The notes under the pieces are model-generated. The model was not told where the DNA came from. It ran no database searches and worked only from the letters and a program-made list of their open reading frames with translations. 33,847 bases of DNA from Lachnospiraceae bacterium. GTDB taxonomy: Bacteria > Bacillota > Clostridia > Lachnospirales > Lachnospiraceae. Shown piece by piece: positions 25,107 to 33,847 of the stretch; within the stretch, counting starts at the first letter, position 1; the number at the start of each line of letters is the position of its first letter. Location: positions 1 through 33,847 of the forward strand of contig JAFXAZ010000033.1 in assembly GCA_017521985.1 (NCBI GenBank), in the 5' to 3' direction. The translations under genes were made by a program, and so were the position numbers.

Positions 25107-27740
25107 ATGCAAAAAGTAGTTTTAATTGATGGATTAAGTATTTTAAACAGGGCGTTTTATGGAGTGCCGGATTTAACCAATAGCGAGGGGCTTCATACCA
25201 ATGCAATATATGGTTTCTTAAATATTATGTTTAAGATTTTAGAGGAAGAACAGCCGGATTATCTGGCTGTTGCGTTTGATGTGCATGCCCCTACCTTTCG
25301 ACATATGATGTATGCGGATTACAAGGGTACACGTAAAGGAATGCCGGATGAGCTGCGAGAGCAGGTTCCGGTGATGAAGGAGCTTTTACGTGCCATGGAA
25401 ATTGCTATTTATGAACAGCCGGGGCTGGAGGCAGATGATATTCTGGGTACTTTGGCAAAAAAAGCGGAAAAGGAAGGAAAGGCAGTCAGTCTGATTTCCG
25501 GTGACAGGGATTTGTTGCAGATTGCTACAGACCGGATTAAAATTCGTATTCCAAAGACGCGCATGGGCAAGACCGAGATAGAAGATTATTTTGCAGCGCA
25601 GGTTATGGAGAAGTATGGTGTGACTCCGGAAGGGTTTATTGATTTGAAAGCCCTTATGGGGGATACCTCCGACAATATTCCGGGTGTGCCGAAGGTGGGA
25701 GAAAAGACCGCTGCCGGTCTGATGGCAGAGTATGGCTCCTTAGAGGGCATTTATGCTCATGTGGAGGAAATCTCCAAAAAGAGTATTCGTGAGTCCTTGA
25801 TTGCCAATAAAGAGCTGGCGGATTTAAGTAAGGTGCTTGCTACCATTAAAATTGACAGTGATGTGGAAATGGACTACGACAAGGCGCATGTACACAACCC
25901 TTTTACCAGTGAGGCATACGTAATTTGTAAGCGCCTGGAGTTAAAGAGTATTATCAAGAAATTTGATGAAGCAGTTTCGGTAGAAAACACCACCAAGGTT
26001 ACGGAGGATTTTCGAATTGTCACCGAGCTTGGTGAAGTGGAAGAGGTGTTTGAAAGAGCCAAAAAAAGTGATTTAACCGGTCTTTTTGTGCTGGGTGAAG
26101 AGGCAGTATATGCCGCCTCTTTGTCTTTTGGTGAGGAGACAGTGTGCATTCCTACAGAGGGCTTTGTGACAGAGGGCTATTTAATCGGTAAGATATACGA
26201 TTTGTCAAAGGATACCTCTATTTCTGTGTGTGGCATTAAGGATTATTATGATTATTTACAGCAAGACTGCACGGAACATTACACCGACCTTATTATCGGT
26301 GCATATTTGTGTAATCCGCTAAAGAGTGATTATGATGCTATCAGCATCGGTGCAGAGTATGCAGGCATGACCATTACTTCCCTGGAAGAGCTGATAGGCA
26401 AGCAAAAACTATCTGCAGCCATAGAAGCGGATTCGGAGAAGCTTTATCAGTATGCATGTTATCAGGCATATGTGTGCAAGGCGGCGTATGAGCCGGTTTG
26501 GAAGCGTTTAAAAGAGCTTGGCATGGATGGGCTCATGCGTGACATGGAGATGCCGTTGTCATTGGTGCTTTATTCCATGGAAAAGCATGGTATCAAGGCG
26601 AGAAAAGAAGAACTGATTTCTTATGGGGAGAAGCTTGCGGACCGTATTGCAGAGCTTGAACAGGCTATCTGGGAGAAGGCAGGCGAACAGTTTAATATTA
26701 ATTCTCCAAAGCAGTTAGGAGAGATTTTATTTGAAAAGATGGGCTTGAAGGGCGGTAAAAAGACCAAGACTGGTTATTCTACAGCTGCCGATGTGTTGGA
26801 AAAGCTTGCGCCGGAATACCCGATTGTAGCAGAAATTTTAGAATACAGAGGTCTTACCAAGTTAAAAAGCACCTATGCGGATGGACTTAGTGCATTTATC
26901 GGAGAAGACAGCCGTATTCACACAAAGTTTCAGCAGACCATTACGGCTACCGGTCGTTTGAGTTCCACAGAGCCGAATTTACAAAATATACCGATGCGGA
27001 CGGAGCTTGGACGTCAAATTCGTAAAGTATTCGTTCCGGAAGAGGGCTACGTGCTCATGGATGCGGATTATTCCCAGATTGAGTTAAGAGTGCTGGCACA
27101 TATGTCCAGAGATGAAGCACTCATAGAAGCTTATGCCATGAGTGAGGATATTCACCGTATTACGGCATCTAAGGTATTCCACACACCGTTTGAAGAGGTG
27201 ACGGATTTGCAACGACGCAATGCCAAGGCAGTAAACTTCGGTATTGTATATGGTATCAGTTCTTTTGGGCTTAGCCAGGATTTGTCCATCTCTACGAAGG
27301 AAGCTAAAGAATACATTGACCAGTATTTTGCTACTTATCCGGGGATTAAAGCGTTTTTGGACAAGTTAGTAAGTGATGCCAAGGAGTTAGGATATGTAGA
27401 GACTTTGTATGGACGCAAGCGTCCGGTACCGGAGCTGAAGAGTTCTAACTTTATGCAGAGAAGCTTTGGGGAACGAATCGCCATGAACAGCCCGATTCAG
27501 GGGACGGCGGCGGATATTATGAAGATTGCCATGATTCGTGTATACGAAGGTCTGAAAAAAGCAGGTCTCAAGTCCAGACTGATTTTGCAGGTGCATGACG
27601 AATTGGTTATTGAGACTTTGGAATCCGAAGTAGAAGCAGTAAAGGAAATTTTATACCATAGCATGAAGGATGCGGCAAAGCTTAAAGTAGAACTGGAAGT
27701 GGATATGCATACCGGCATGACCTGGTATGATGCCAAATAA
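25107..27740 (+). CDS. polA: DNA polymerase I
   Basis: Repair and Okazaki-fragment polymerase, 877 residues, normal length. The order is a 5' nuclease domain (about 1-290; FDVHAPTFRH, DGLSILNRAFYG, EADDILG, GDTSDNIPGVPKVGEKTA), a 3'-5' exonuclease-like region (about 295-480) and the polymerase domain. Polymerase motifs are intact: TGRLSSTEPNLQNIP, motif A with Asp654 in DADYSQIELR, RRNAKAVNFGIVYGIS, and motif C with Asp831 in QVHDELVIE. The exonuclease region lacks the expected D-x-E motif (it begins TGLFVLGEEAVY), so proofreading is probably lost, as in Bacillus Pol I. The start has GGAG at good spacing. Second gene of a cluster; coaE follows. Confidence 0.97.
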   Translation: MQKVVLIDGLSILNRAFYGVPDLTNSEGLHTNAIYGFLNIMFKILEEEQPDYLAVAFDVHAPTFRHMMYADYKGTRKGMPDELREQVPVMKELLRAMEIAIYEQPGLEADDILGTLAKKAEKEGKAVSLISGDRDLLQIATDRIKIRIPKTRMGKTEIEDYFAAQVMEKYGVTPEGFIDLKALMGDTSDNIPGVPKVGEKTAAGLMAEYGSLEGIYAHVEEISKKSIRESLIANKELADLSKVLATIKIDSDVEMDYDKAHVHNPFTSEAYVICKRLELKSIIKKFDEAVSVENTTKVTEDFRIVTELGEVEEVFERAKKSDLTGLFVLGEEAVYAASLSFGEETVCIPTEGFVTEGYLIGKIYDLSKDTSISVCGIKDYYDYLQQDCTEHYTDLIIGAYLCNPLKSDYDAISIGAEYAGMTITSLEELIGKQKLSAAIEADSEKLYQYACYQAYVCKAAYEPVWKRLKELGMDGLMRDMEMPLSLVLYSMEKHGIKARKEELISYGEKLADRIAELEQAIWEKAGEQFNINSPKQLGEILFEKMGLKGGKKTKTGYSTAADVLEKLAPEYPIVAEILEYRGLTKLKSTYADGLSAFIGEDSRIHTKFQQTITATGRLSSTEPNLQNIPMRTELGRQIRKVFVPEEGYVLMDADYSQIELRVLAHMSRDEALIEAYAMSEDIHRITASKVFHTPFEEVTDLQRRNAKAVNFGIVYGISSFGLSQDLSISTKEAKEYIDQYFATYPGIKAFLDKLVSDAKELGYVETLYGRKRPVPELKSSNFMQRSFGERIAMNSPIQGTAADIMKIAMIRVYEGLKKAGLKSRLILQVHDELVIETLESEVEAVKEILYHSMKDAAKLKVELEVDMHTGMTWYDAK

Positions 27741-27785
27741 GGGTAGAAGAGGCTGTGTGATACAGGGCAGACAATTGAGGATATT

Positions 27786-28388
27786 ATGAAAGTAATAGGA
27801 ATTACAGGCGGTGTAGGCAGTGGAAAGTCAGCCCTGCTACAGGCCATTGCAGAAGTATACCGTTGCAAGATGCTGTTGGCGGATGATATTGCTAATTTCT
27901 TAAAGGAACCGGGGCAGAGCTGTTATGGGCCGCTTGTGGCACTTTTTGGAAGCGGGATATTGGACGAAGACGGATGTATGGATAAAAAAAAGATGTCGGA
28001 TATGATTTTTAGTAACGAGGCACTTTTAGAAGTCGTAAATGAGATAGTACACCCGGCAGTGAAAGCATATATTTGGAAGTGTATAAGGGAAGAACGTGAG
28101 AAAAAACAGGTGGATTTTGTGTTTGTGGAGGCTGCACTTTTTATAGAAGCAGGCTATCGCGATATGGTGGACAGTTTGTGGTATATTTATGCGGATAAGG
28201 AAGTGCGTATAGATAGACTGCAGCAAGGGAGAGGTTACACCTTGGATAAAATTCACAGTATTATGGATAAACAGTTAGAGGAGGAAGCGTTCCGTGCAGC
28301 TTGTGATATAGTCATTGACAACAGCGGCAGTCTGGAAGAGACTGTGGAGCAGGTAAGGCGGAACTTAGAAACTAATGAGATTATGTAG
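27786..28388 (+). CDS. coaE: dephospho-CoA kinase
   Basis: Last step of coenzyme A synthesis: ATP-dependent phosphorylation of dephospho-CoA. 200 residues, typical length. The Walker A is GITGGVGSGKS at the N-terminus, followed by LLADDIANFL and FVEAALFIEAGY, all family features. The start codon follows GAGGATATT. It lies 45 nt after polA and overlaps the next gene by 14 nt, so the three are likely co-transcribed. Confidence 0.95.
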   Translation: MKVIGITGGVGSGKSALLQAIAEVYRCKMLLADDIANFLKEPGQSCYGPLVALFGSGILDEDGCMDKKKMSDMIFSNEALLEVVNEIVHPAVKAYIWKCIREEREKKQVDFVFVEAALFIEAGYRDMVDSLWYIYADKEVRIDRLQQGRGYTLDKIHSIMDKQLEEEAFRAACDIVIDNSGSLEETVEQVRRNLETNEIM

Positions 28389-29175
28389 TATTGCCAGTGG
28401 AAGCAGCGGCAATTGTATATATGTAGGAAGTGAACAGACTCATGTACTGGTGGATGCCGGTATTAGCTGTAAGCGTATTGAGGAGGGACTTAAAAAGGCC
28501 GAGATTACCGGGAAAGATCTTTCGGCAATCTTTATTACTCACGAACACAGTGACCATATTCAGGGCATAGGTGTTCTTGCCAGAAAGTATGGAGTTCCCA
28601 TGTATGCTACCAGAGGCACCATCGATGGTATTGTAAATGGTGCCAAAAATCTGGGCGAATATGATAAGGAATTGTTTCATCCGATTTGCGTAGATGAGGA
28701 TGTGCAGGTAGGAGATTTGATGGTGCATCCATTTCGTATTTCCCATGATGCCAAGGAGCCTTGTGCATATCGATTTGAAAGTGAAGGAAGTAAAGTAGCA
28801 GTGGCTACAGATATGGGGACCTTTAGTCCGTATATTGTGGAGAATCTTAAGGGGCTTAATGCTATTTTGTTGGAGGCAAATCATGATATACGTATGCTTC
28901 AGGCAGGACCTTATACATATGCTTTAAAACAGCGTATTTTGAGCGATAGAGGTCATTTATCTAATGATAACAGCGGATTATTATTAAACAAGATTTTACA
29001 TGACGATTTAAAGTACATTTTACTGGGACACCTTAGTAAAGAAAATAACATGCCGGAACTGGCATTTGAAACCGTAAAGCTGGAGATTAATGCCGCGGAT
29101 ACACCATACAGTGCAGAGATGTTAAATATGCGTGTGGCAAGTCGGAGCGAAGCAGGAGAAGTACTTTGTTTTTAG
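28375..29175 (+). CDS. MBL-fold metallo-hydrolase (YycJ/WalJ-like)
   Basis: 266 residues of the metallo-beta-lactamase fold. The N-terminus MRLCSIASGSSGNC and the metal motif THEHSDH, plus SHDAKEP, VATDMGTF, LEANHD and LLGHLSKENN, match the YycJ/WalJ group of nuclease-like hydrolases. In Bacillus the gene sits with the walRK operon and links cell division with replication; here it follows polA and coaE instead. The ATG at 28375 overlaps the end of coaE, has only a weak ribosome site, and is supported by the family N-terminus. Confidence 0.9.
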   Translation: MRLCSIASGSSGNCIYVGSEQTHVLVDAGISCKRIEEGLKKAEITGKDLSAIFITHEHSDHIQGIGVLARKYGVPMYATRGTIDGIVNGAKNLGEYDKELFHPICVDEDVQVGDLMVHPFRISHDAKEPCAYRFESEGSKVAVATDMGTFSPYIVENLKGLNAILLEANHDIRMLQAGPYTYALKQRILSDRGHLSNDNSGLLLNKILHDDLKYILLGHLSKENNMPELAFETVKLEINAADTPYSAEMLNMRVASRSEAGEVLCF

Positions 29176-29178
29176 GCT

Positions 29179-29207
29179 TTGACAAGTGTCGGAGTTTGTT
29201 ATATGAT
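29179..29207 (+). promoter_or_regulatory. promoter of the ACT-PFL-ktrBA group
   Basis: Consensus TTGACA (29179-29184), 17-bp spacer, TATGAT (29202-29207), 31 bp before the ACT gene. Confidence 0.75.
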
Positions 29208-29238
29208 AAACGAAATATGAGAAAGGACAGGTAACAAG

Positions 29239-29511
29239 ATGAAAAAGGCCATTATTACCGTAGTTGGCAAAGATACCGTTGGTATTATCGCCAGAGTTTG
29301 TACTTATTTAGCAGAGGAGAGCATTAATATTTTGGATATTTCCCAGACTATTGTTCAGGGATATTTCAACATGATGATGATTGTAGATATTGCAGCTATA
29401 GAGAAACCATTTGGTCAGGTGGTGAAAGAATTAGAAGAATTAGGACAAGATATCGGTGTGTCTATTAAGTGTCAAATGGAAGAGATTTTTGACAGCATGC
29501 ACAGGATTTAA
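29239..29511 (+). CDS. ACT domain protein (UPF0237)
   Basis: A single 90-residue ACT domain: [30 protein letters not shown]-like first strand and helix (V-G-K-D-x-x-G-I is the ligand-binding turn), [19 protein letters not shown], and a closing amphipathic helix. ACT domains bind amino acids or related small ligands. The stand-alone UPF0237 family is almost always next to the UPF0210 PFL-family gene, as here, but no activity is established. The start follows AAGGACAGG. Confidence 0.9.
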   Translation: MKKAIITVVGKDTVGIIARVCTYLAEESINILDISQTIVQGYFNMMMIVDIAAIEKPFGQVVKELEELGQDIGVSIKCQMEEIFDSMHRI

Positions 29512-29526
29512 TGCATGGCTTAAGGA

Positions 29527-29541
29527 TAGACCGTAGGTCTA
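29527..29541 (+). other. small hairpin ahead of the PFL ribosome site
   Basis: TAGACC-GTA-GGTCTA, a perfect 6-bp stem, 9 bp before the GGAGG used by the next gene. It could be a small attenuator or mRNA-stability element; no T-run follows. Confidence 0.4.
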
Positions 29542-29564
29542 GACTTTGTTTGGAGGATAATTAC

Positions 29565-30929
29565 ATGATCAACATAATGGAAGTAACAGAAACCAATGAC
29601 ATGATTGAGAAAGAGATGCTGGATGTACGTACCATTACTATGGGTATCAGCCTTTTAGATTGCATTGATTCTGATATTACAGTATTAAATGAGAAAATTT
29701 ACAATAAAATCTATAATTCTGCCAAGGATTTGGTAGCTGTCGGGGAAGAAATCTCCATGGAATTTGGTATTCCGATTGTAAATAAGCGTATCAGTGTGAC
29801 TCCCATTGCACTGGTGGGTGGTGCTGCCTGTAAGACCACAGATGATTTCGTAAGTATTGCAAAGACTTTGGACCGTGTTGCAACCGAGGTTGGTGTAAAC
29901 TTTATCGGTGGGTATTCTGCGCTGGTTTCTAAGGGAATGACGCCGGCAGAAGAATTATTAATTCGCTCCATTCCTAAGGCACTTTCCTGTACGGAAAGAG
30001 TGTGCAGCTCTGTAAATGTAGGCTCTACCAAGACCGGTATCAATATGGATGCGGTAAAGCTGATGGGTGAGATTATTAAGGAAACCGCAGAATATACAAA
30101 AGAGAGAGACTCTCTTGGTTGTGCCAAGTTAGTGGTATTTTGTAATGCACCGGATGACAATCCGTTTATGGCAGGTGCATTCCATGGCGTGACTGAAGCA
30201 GACCGTATTATTAATGTGGGCGTATCCGGTCCGGGTGTAGTAAAAACTGCTTTGGAAAAGGTACGTGGAGAAAGCTTCGAGGTACTTTGTGAGACCATCA
30301 AAAAGACCGCATTTAAGGTTACCCGTGTAGGTCAGTTGGTTGCAAAGGAAGCTAGTGAAAAATTGGGTGTGCCGTTTGGTATTGTAGACTTGTCTTTGGC
30401 ACCGACACCGGCAGTAGGCGATTCTGTAGCAGATATTTTATGTGAAATCGGTTTAGAATATGCAGGTGCTCCGGGAACCACCGCCGCACTGGCACTGTTA
30501 AATGACCAGGTAAAGAAGGGCGGCGTTATGGCGTCTTCTTACGTAGGTGGTTTGAGCGGCGCATTTATCCCTGTCAGTGAAGACCAGGGAATGATTGATG
30601 CTGTGGTTGCAGGCGCTCTTACGTTAGAGAAGTTAGAGGCAATGACCTGTGTCTGCAGTGTAGGTCTGGATATGATCGCTATTCCGGGCGATACGAAAGC
30701 TACTACCATTTCCGGTATTATTGCAGATGAGATGGCTATCGGTATGATTAACCAGAAAACGACAGCAGTACGTTTGATTCCGGTTATCGGTAAGGGCGTT
30801 GGTGAAACGGTAGAGTTTGGAGGTTTGCTTGGTTATGCACCGGTTATGCCGGTAAATCCGTGTTCCTGCGATGCTTTTGTAAATCGTGGCGGCAGGATTC
30901 CGGCACCGATTCATAGCTTTAAAAATTAA
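29565..30929 (+). CDS. PFL family protein (UPF0210/DUF711)
   Basis: 454 residues, the usual family length. Markers: [28 protein letters not shown]-like N-terminus (positions 1-35), [43 protein letters not shown] and [16 protein letters not shown]. The fold is related to pyruvate formate-lyase, but the family lacks a demonstrated reaction. ATG 29565 follows GGAGG; an in-frame ATG at 29511 overlaps the ACT stop and has no ribosome site. The gene is 53 nt after the ACT gene and 11 nt before ktrB. Confidence 0.93.
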   Translation: MINIMEVTETNDMIEKEMLDVRTITMGISLLDCIDSDITVLNEKIYNKIYNSAKDLVAVGEEISMEFGIPIVNKRISVTPIALVGGAACKTTDDFVSIAKTLDRVATEVGVNFIGGYSALVSKGMTPAEELLIRSIPKALSCTERVCSSVNVGSTKTGINMDAVKLMGEIIKETAEYTKERDSLGCAKLVVFCNAPDDNPFMAGAFHGVTEADRIINVGVSGPGVVKTALEKVRGESFEVLCETIKKTAFKVTRVGQLVAKEASEKLGVPFGIVDLSLAPTPAVGDSVADILCEIGLEYAGAPGTTAALALLNDQVKKGGVMASSYVGGLSGAFIPVSEDQGMIDAVVAGALTLEKLEAMTCVCSVGLDMIAIPGDTKATTISGIIADEMAIGMINQKTTAVRLIPVIGKGVGETVEFGGLLGYAPVMPVNPCSCDAFVNRGGRIPAPIHSFKN

Positions 30930-30940
30930 TTCGAGGTAAT

Positions 30941-32311
30941 ATGAATAAAAAGAAAAAAGAATTGTCCACCACACAGGTGATTATGCTTGGATTCCTGTCC
31001 GTAATTTTGGTAGGCACTTTGATTCTTATGTTGCCGGTGTGTTCAAAAGAAGGGTCTGTCACTCCATTTTTAACCAGCTTATTTACTGCAACAACCTGTG
31101 TCTGTGTTACAGGTCTGGTAGTGGTGGATACTTATGCACACTGGAGCGTGTTTGGACAGATTATAATTTTGCTGCTAATTCAAATAGGTGGTCTGGGCGT
31201 AGTGACGCTAAGTACCTATATTTTGACTCTTTTGGGGCAGAAGATTAGTCTAAAGCAGAGGCTATTACTGGAAGATGCCCTGAATTTGGATACCATTGCA
31301 GGTCTTTTACGTTTTATAAGAAGAGTTTTTGCAGGCACACTTATAGTGGAAGGAATCGGTGCACTTTTATATATGCTGGTATTTGTACCCGAAATGGGTT
31401 TAAAGGGAATATGGGTTTCTGTATTTAACTCCGTATCTGCGTTTTGTAATGCAGGTGTTGATATTATTGGTCCGGCATCCTTAGCGCCTTATGTAGCAAA
31501 TCCGATTGTAAACATTACTACCATGCTTTTGATTGTTAGCGGTGGTATCGGTTATGTGGTTTGGTGGGATGTAATACATGTAGTCAAGGAATATCGAAAA
31601 GGAGAAATTCACCGAAATCATATTTGGAAGCGTTTAAGACTCCATAGCAAGATTGTTTTGGTGACTACCTTAGGGATGATTGTGACCGGTTTTTTGATTA
31701 CACTTTTGTTGGAATGGAATAATCCTGAGACACTTGGATCATTAAGCATTCCGGTGAAGCTGCAGGCCGCCATGTTTCAATCTGTAACCCTTCGTACAGC
31801 GGGATTTTTTACTATTTCCCAAAAAGGATTATACAACAGTACTGCATTTTTAAGCCTGATATTTATGTTTATCGGCGGTTCTCCTGTTGGTACAGCAGGA
31901 GGTATTAAGACAACTACCATAGCCGTACTATTGATTGCTACATGGTCTACCATTAAAGGGCGTGATTTTTCGGCTGTTTTTAACCGTAAAATTAACCCTG
32001 CCACAGTACGAAAAGCACTCTCCGTTACGATTATCAGTTTGTGTGCTGCATTATTGGCACTGACCATGATTCTTACCTTTTGTAAAGGCGACTTTATGGA
32101 TTTGACCTTTGAAGTATTTAGTGCCATCGGTACCGTTGGTCTGACACGCGGCGTTACATCCACACTGAATACGATGGGACGTATCATTATTATTATTTGT
32201 ATGTATCTGGGGCGTACCGGTCCGATTTCTTTGGTAATTGCCCTGAACAATATTAGAAGTAAATCTACCGGAAAGATGGAATATCCGGAAGAAAGTATTA
32301 CGGTAGGTTAG
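30941..32311 (+). CDS. ktrB: KtrB/TrkH-type potassium uptake membrane subunit
   Basis: 456-residue channel-like K+ translocator of the Trk/Ktr/HKT superfamily. Four pore repeats each carry a filter glycine: TTCVCVTGLVVV (about 55), SVSAFCNAGVDI (about 172), QSVTLRTAGFF (about 285) and SAIGTVGLTRG (about 398). About eight transmembrane helices. It depends on the gating ring encoded by the next gene, 10 nt downstream. Length and the short N-terminus favour KtrB over TrkH. Confidence 0.93.
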   Translation: MNKKKKELSTTQVIMLGFLSVILVGTLILMLPVCSKEGSVTPFLTSLFTATTCVCVTGLVVVDTYAHWSVFGQIIILLLIQIGGLGVVTLSTYILTLLGQKISLKQRLLLEDALNLDTIAGLLRFIRRVFAGTLIVEGIGALLYMLVFVPEMGLKGIWVSVFNSVSAFCNAGVDIIGPASLAPYVANPIVNITTMLLIVSGGIGYVVWWDVIHVVKEYRKGEIHRNHIWKRLRLHSKIVLVTTLGMIVTGFLITLLLEWNNPETLGSLSIPVKLQAAMFQSVTLRTAGFFTISQKGLYNSTAFLSLIFMFIGGSPVGTAGGIKTTTIAVLLIATWSTIKGRDFSAVFNRKINPATVRKALSVTIISLCAALLALTMILTFCKGDFMDLTFEVFSAIGTVGLTRGVTSTLNTMGRIIIIICMYLGRTGPISLVIALNNIRSKSTGKMEYPEESITVG

Positions 32312-32321
32312 GAGGTAAGTC

Positions 32322-32975
32322 ATGAAAAAGAATAATTCGTACGCCGTAGTCGGCATGGGGCGTTTTGGCTCTTCCGTAGCAAAGGAGCTGTCAAAAGGCG
32401 GTGCAGATGTTTTGGCTATTGATTTGAATGAAGAACGTGTCCGCTCGATTGCTGAGCATGTGACATATGCCGTAAAGGCAGACATTACCGATGCAGAAAC
32501 CGTTGCTTCTCTAGGTCTTAGTAATATGGATGCAGTGGTAGTTGCAGTTACCCGAAGCATGGACGCTTCTATTATGGCTACCATTATGGCAAAAGAAAAT
32601 GGAGCTCCATATGTTATTGCAAAAGCAATGGATGAAATGCATGCTAAAATTTTACGAAAAGTAGGCGCTGATAGAGTTATTATTCCGGAAAAGGAAAGCG
32701 GAGTCCGCATTGCAAAGGGGTTGATGAACGGAAAGTTTTTGGATTTCTTTGAATTATCTGAGCATATCAGTATGGTAGAAATTCCGATACAGGAAGAGTG
32801 GATAGGCAAGAATTTACGCCAGCTTGATTTTCGTCGCGAACATAGCGTAAACGTGATTGCATATGAGGAAGAGGGAAAAGAAGTAATTGTAAATATTCCA
32901 CCTGATATGCCACTCAAAAAGGGATCTATTTGGATTACCGGAACGGTAGAGAATGTGGCAAAGATAATGAGGTAG
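32322..32975 (+). CDS. ktrA: KtrA/TrkA-type potassium uptake regulatory subunit
   Basis: 217-residue cytoplasmic gating ring protein. RCK_N Rossmann domain (about 1-135; nucleotide motif VVGMGRFGSSVA, Asp at the end of beta-2 in AIDLNEE) and RCK_C domain (about 140-217; MVEIPIQEEWIGKNLRQLDFR). It binds ATP/ADP and opens KtrB. The start follows GGAGG. A strong terminator lies 35 bp downstream. Confidence 0.94.
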   Translation: MKKNNSYAVVGMGRFGSSVAKELSKGGADVLAIDLNEERVRSIAEHVTYAVKADITDAETVASLGLSNMDAVVVAVTRSMDASIMATIMAKENGAPYVIAKAMDEMHAKILRKVGADRVIIPEKESGVRIAKGLMNGKFLDFFELSEHISMVEIPIQEEWIGKNLRQLDFRREHSVNVIAYEEEGKEVIVNIPPDMPLKKGSIWITGTVENVAKIMR

Positions 32976-33009
32976 AAAATTTAGTTTTAAAACGTTAGTT
33001 TTGATAGAA

Positions 33010-33043
33010 AAACTGCCGGAATTTCGTAAGAATCCGGCAGTTT
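33010..33043 (+). terminator. ktrA terminator
   Basis: 11-bp perfect stem AAACTGCCGGA / TCCGGCAGTTT followed by GCTTTATT. Between it and 33131 I see only a weak A/T-rich promoter region. Confidence 0.85.
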
Positions 33044-33130
33044 GCTTTATTAAAAGTCAAATAAAACAGTGTTGCTTTTCATATTACGCTCATAAAATAT
33101 AACGATGATTATAAATTATATGGTGTGCAG

Positions 33131-33847
33131 GTGCAGTTTTTTAGGAAAAATAGTTTTAAGAAAAAGTCTTGGATTTCTTACGGTGTTTTCATAGAGGCCG
33201 TTTTGGTTTTAATATTATCTGCCGCAGTAATAAAGAAGAATGAGGCTGTGATGACAAATCTTAGGGTGGAAGACAGGCTGACGGAAACGGAGCAGGCTTC
33301 GGAAGAAGCAGTTGATTCAGAACAGGATGGTAATGCTAGTAAAGACACTATCAAGTGGGTGGATTTTAATGTTTCCTATGAGGCCTTGTGCCTGGCATAT
33401 GAGTGGGATGTAGAGACCTATGGTACGGAATGTGAGGTACATTGGATTGAACTTCTTGCGTATACCGCAGCAAAAACCGGTGGTGTTTTTGACAAAGGAG
33501 CACTGGCAACGCTGGATGATGTGGCAAAGAAGCTTTCTGCCGGTGAAGCAGAACTGGAAGCCTTGACGGAGAAGATGGAATATTATAACTATTACCATGA
33601 AGCATATACAGCAGTGCTGGGTGGAATGGTAGGTGAATATGAGGCAGAAGTGGTAGCAGAGGATGGAAAGACCGGTTATGAGACCAAGTATGGGCTAAAG
33701 GCTTATTTTCCGCTGGCGCGAGGGTTTGATTATTCTCACTATGATGATTTTGGAGCCGGGAGAAGCTATGGTTATAAAAGAAAGCATCTGGGTCATGATA
33801 TGATGGGACAGACCGGAACGCCGATTATTGCGGTGGAGTCCGGTGTG
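33131..33847 (+). CDS. M23 family metallopeptidase, N-terminal anchored, incomplete at window end
   Basis: Open to the last base of the window (239 codons visible from 33131). It has a basic start (FFRKNSFKKKSW), one hydrophobic helix (about 18-40), an acidic low-complexity linker (about 52-75), a helical middle domain (about 75-185) and then the beginning of the peptidase M23 (LytM) domain: FPLARGFDYSHYDDFGAGR, and the zinc-ligand region HLGHDMMG, followed by GTPIIAVESG. These enzymes cleave peptidoglycan cross-bridges outside the cell; the remaining catalytic HxH lies beyond the window. No ATG is in frame near the N-terminus: GTG 33131 or GTG 33125 is the likely start, without a strong ribosome site. 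Confidence 0.8.
   Translation, partial: MQFFRKNSFKKKSWISYGVFIEAVLVLILSAAVIKKNEAVMTNLRVEDRLTETEQASEEAVDSEQDGNASKDTIKWVDFNVSYEALCLAYEWDVETYGTECEVHWIELLAYTAAKTGGVFDKGALATLDDVAKKLSAGEAELEALTEKMEYYNYYHEAYTAVLGGMVGEYEAEVVAEDGKTGYETKYGLKAYFPLARGFDYSHYDDFGAGRSYGYKRKHLGHDMMGQTGTPIIAVESGV

Noticed and set aside
29711-30301. A 196-codon minus-strand frame inside the PFL gene
   Set aside because: Antisense of a strongly conserved coding region; no ribosome site.
32051-32917. A 288-codon minus-strand frame across ktrB and ktrA
   Set aside because: Antisense shadow, Ser/Thr-rich and low-complexity, with the real genes clearly on the plus strand.

Overview
The window is a low-to-moderate GC chromosomal segment from a Gram-positive anaerobe, most likely a Lachnospiraceae (Clostridia) member. 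That placement rests on gene content: DUF4317 and C_GCAxxG_C_C family proteins, a CBS-DRTGG family II pyrophosphatase, a UPF0237/UPF0210 (ACT/PFL) pair, a lipoteichoic-acid-synthase-type sulfatase, a GlcNAc/glucose-type PTS and an Rpn-family nuclease relic of the type common in that family. Shine-Dalgarno sites are strong and promoters are sigma-A-like. No rRNA, tRNA, CRISPR array or intact insertion sequence was seen.

Layout. 1-1200 is a graveyard: a 5'-truncated ABC-F ATPase, a minus-strand relic that looks like the C-terminus of an Abi-family protein, and two copies of a 49-bp promoter/palindrome unit. 1212-4945 holds a DUF1653 protein, a fused SfsA-MutY protein and glyA; immediately downstream lies the N-terminal relic of an Abi-family gene (4937-5194). 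5510-7451 is a divergent pair of unrecognised membrane proteins, the larger resembling a GT-C type glycosyltransferase. 7505-8641 is a minus-strand DUF4317 gene divergent from a cardiolipin synthase-GNAT-Gre factor operon. 11497-13694 carries four small genes: SEC-C protein, C_GCAxxG_C_C protein, cytidylate-kinase-like protein and a DUF454 membrane protein. 13804-17228 places two DHH-superfamily enzymes in tandem (regulated Mn pyrophosphatase and RecJ). 17496-19499 is an LtaS-like sulfatase.

19683-24373 is a sugar PTS region: EIICB (NagE-like), enzyme I and HPr in one operon, then a decayed Rpn nuclease gene, then EIIA(Glc) on the opposite strand. Together these four proteins make a complete PEP-to-sugar phosphorelay. 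The HPr has Arg where the regulatory Ser46 normally sits. 24422-24644 is a gene-free structured inverted-repeat element. 24753-29175 is a zinc-finger/TM protein-polA-coaE-metallo-hydrolase cluster, followed by an ACT protein, PFL/UPF0210 protein and KtrB-KtrA potassium uptake operon (29239-32975). The window ends inside an M23 peptidase gene.

Most genes are ordinary housekeeping. The parts that repay a second look are the 223-bp structured element at 24.4-24.6 kb, the SfsA-MutY fusion, the non-canonical HPr, the duplicated palindromic promoter at the left end, the split Abi relics, and the uncharacterised divergent membrane pair. I did not find convincing evidence of a new defence or mobile system; the defence- and mobility-type genes visible here are fragments.
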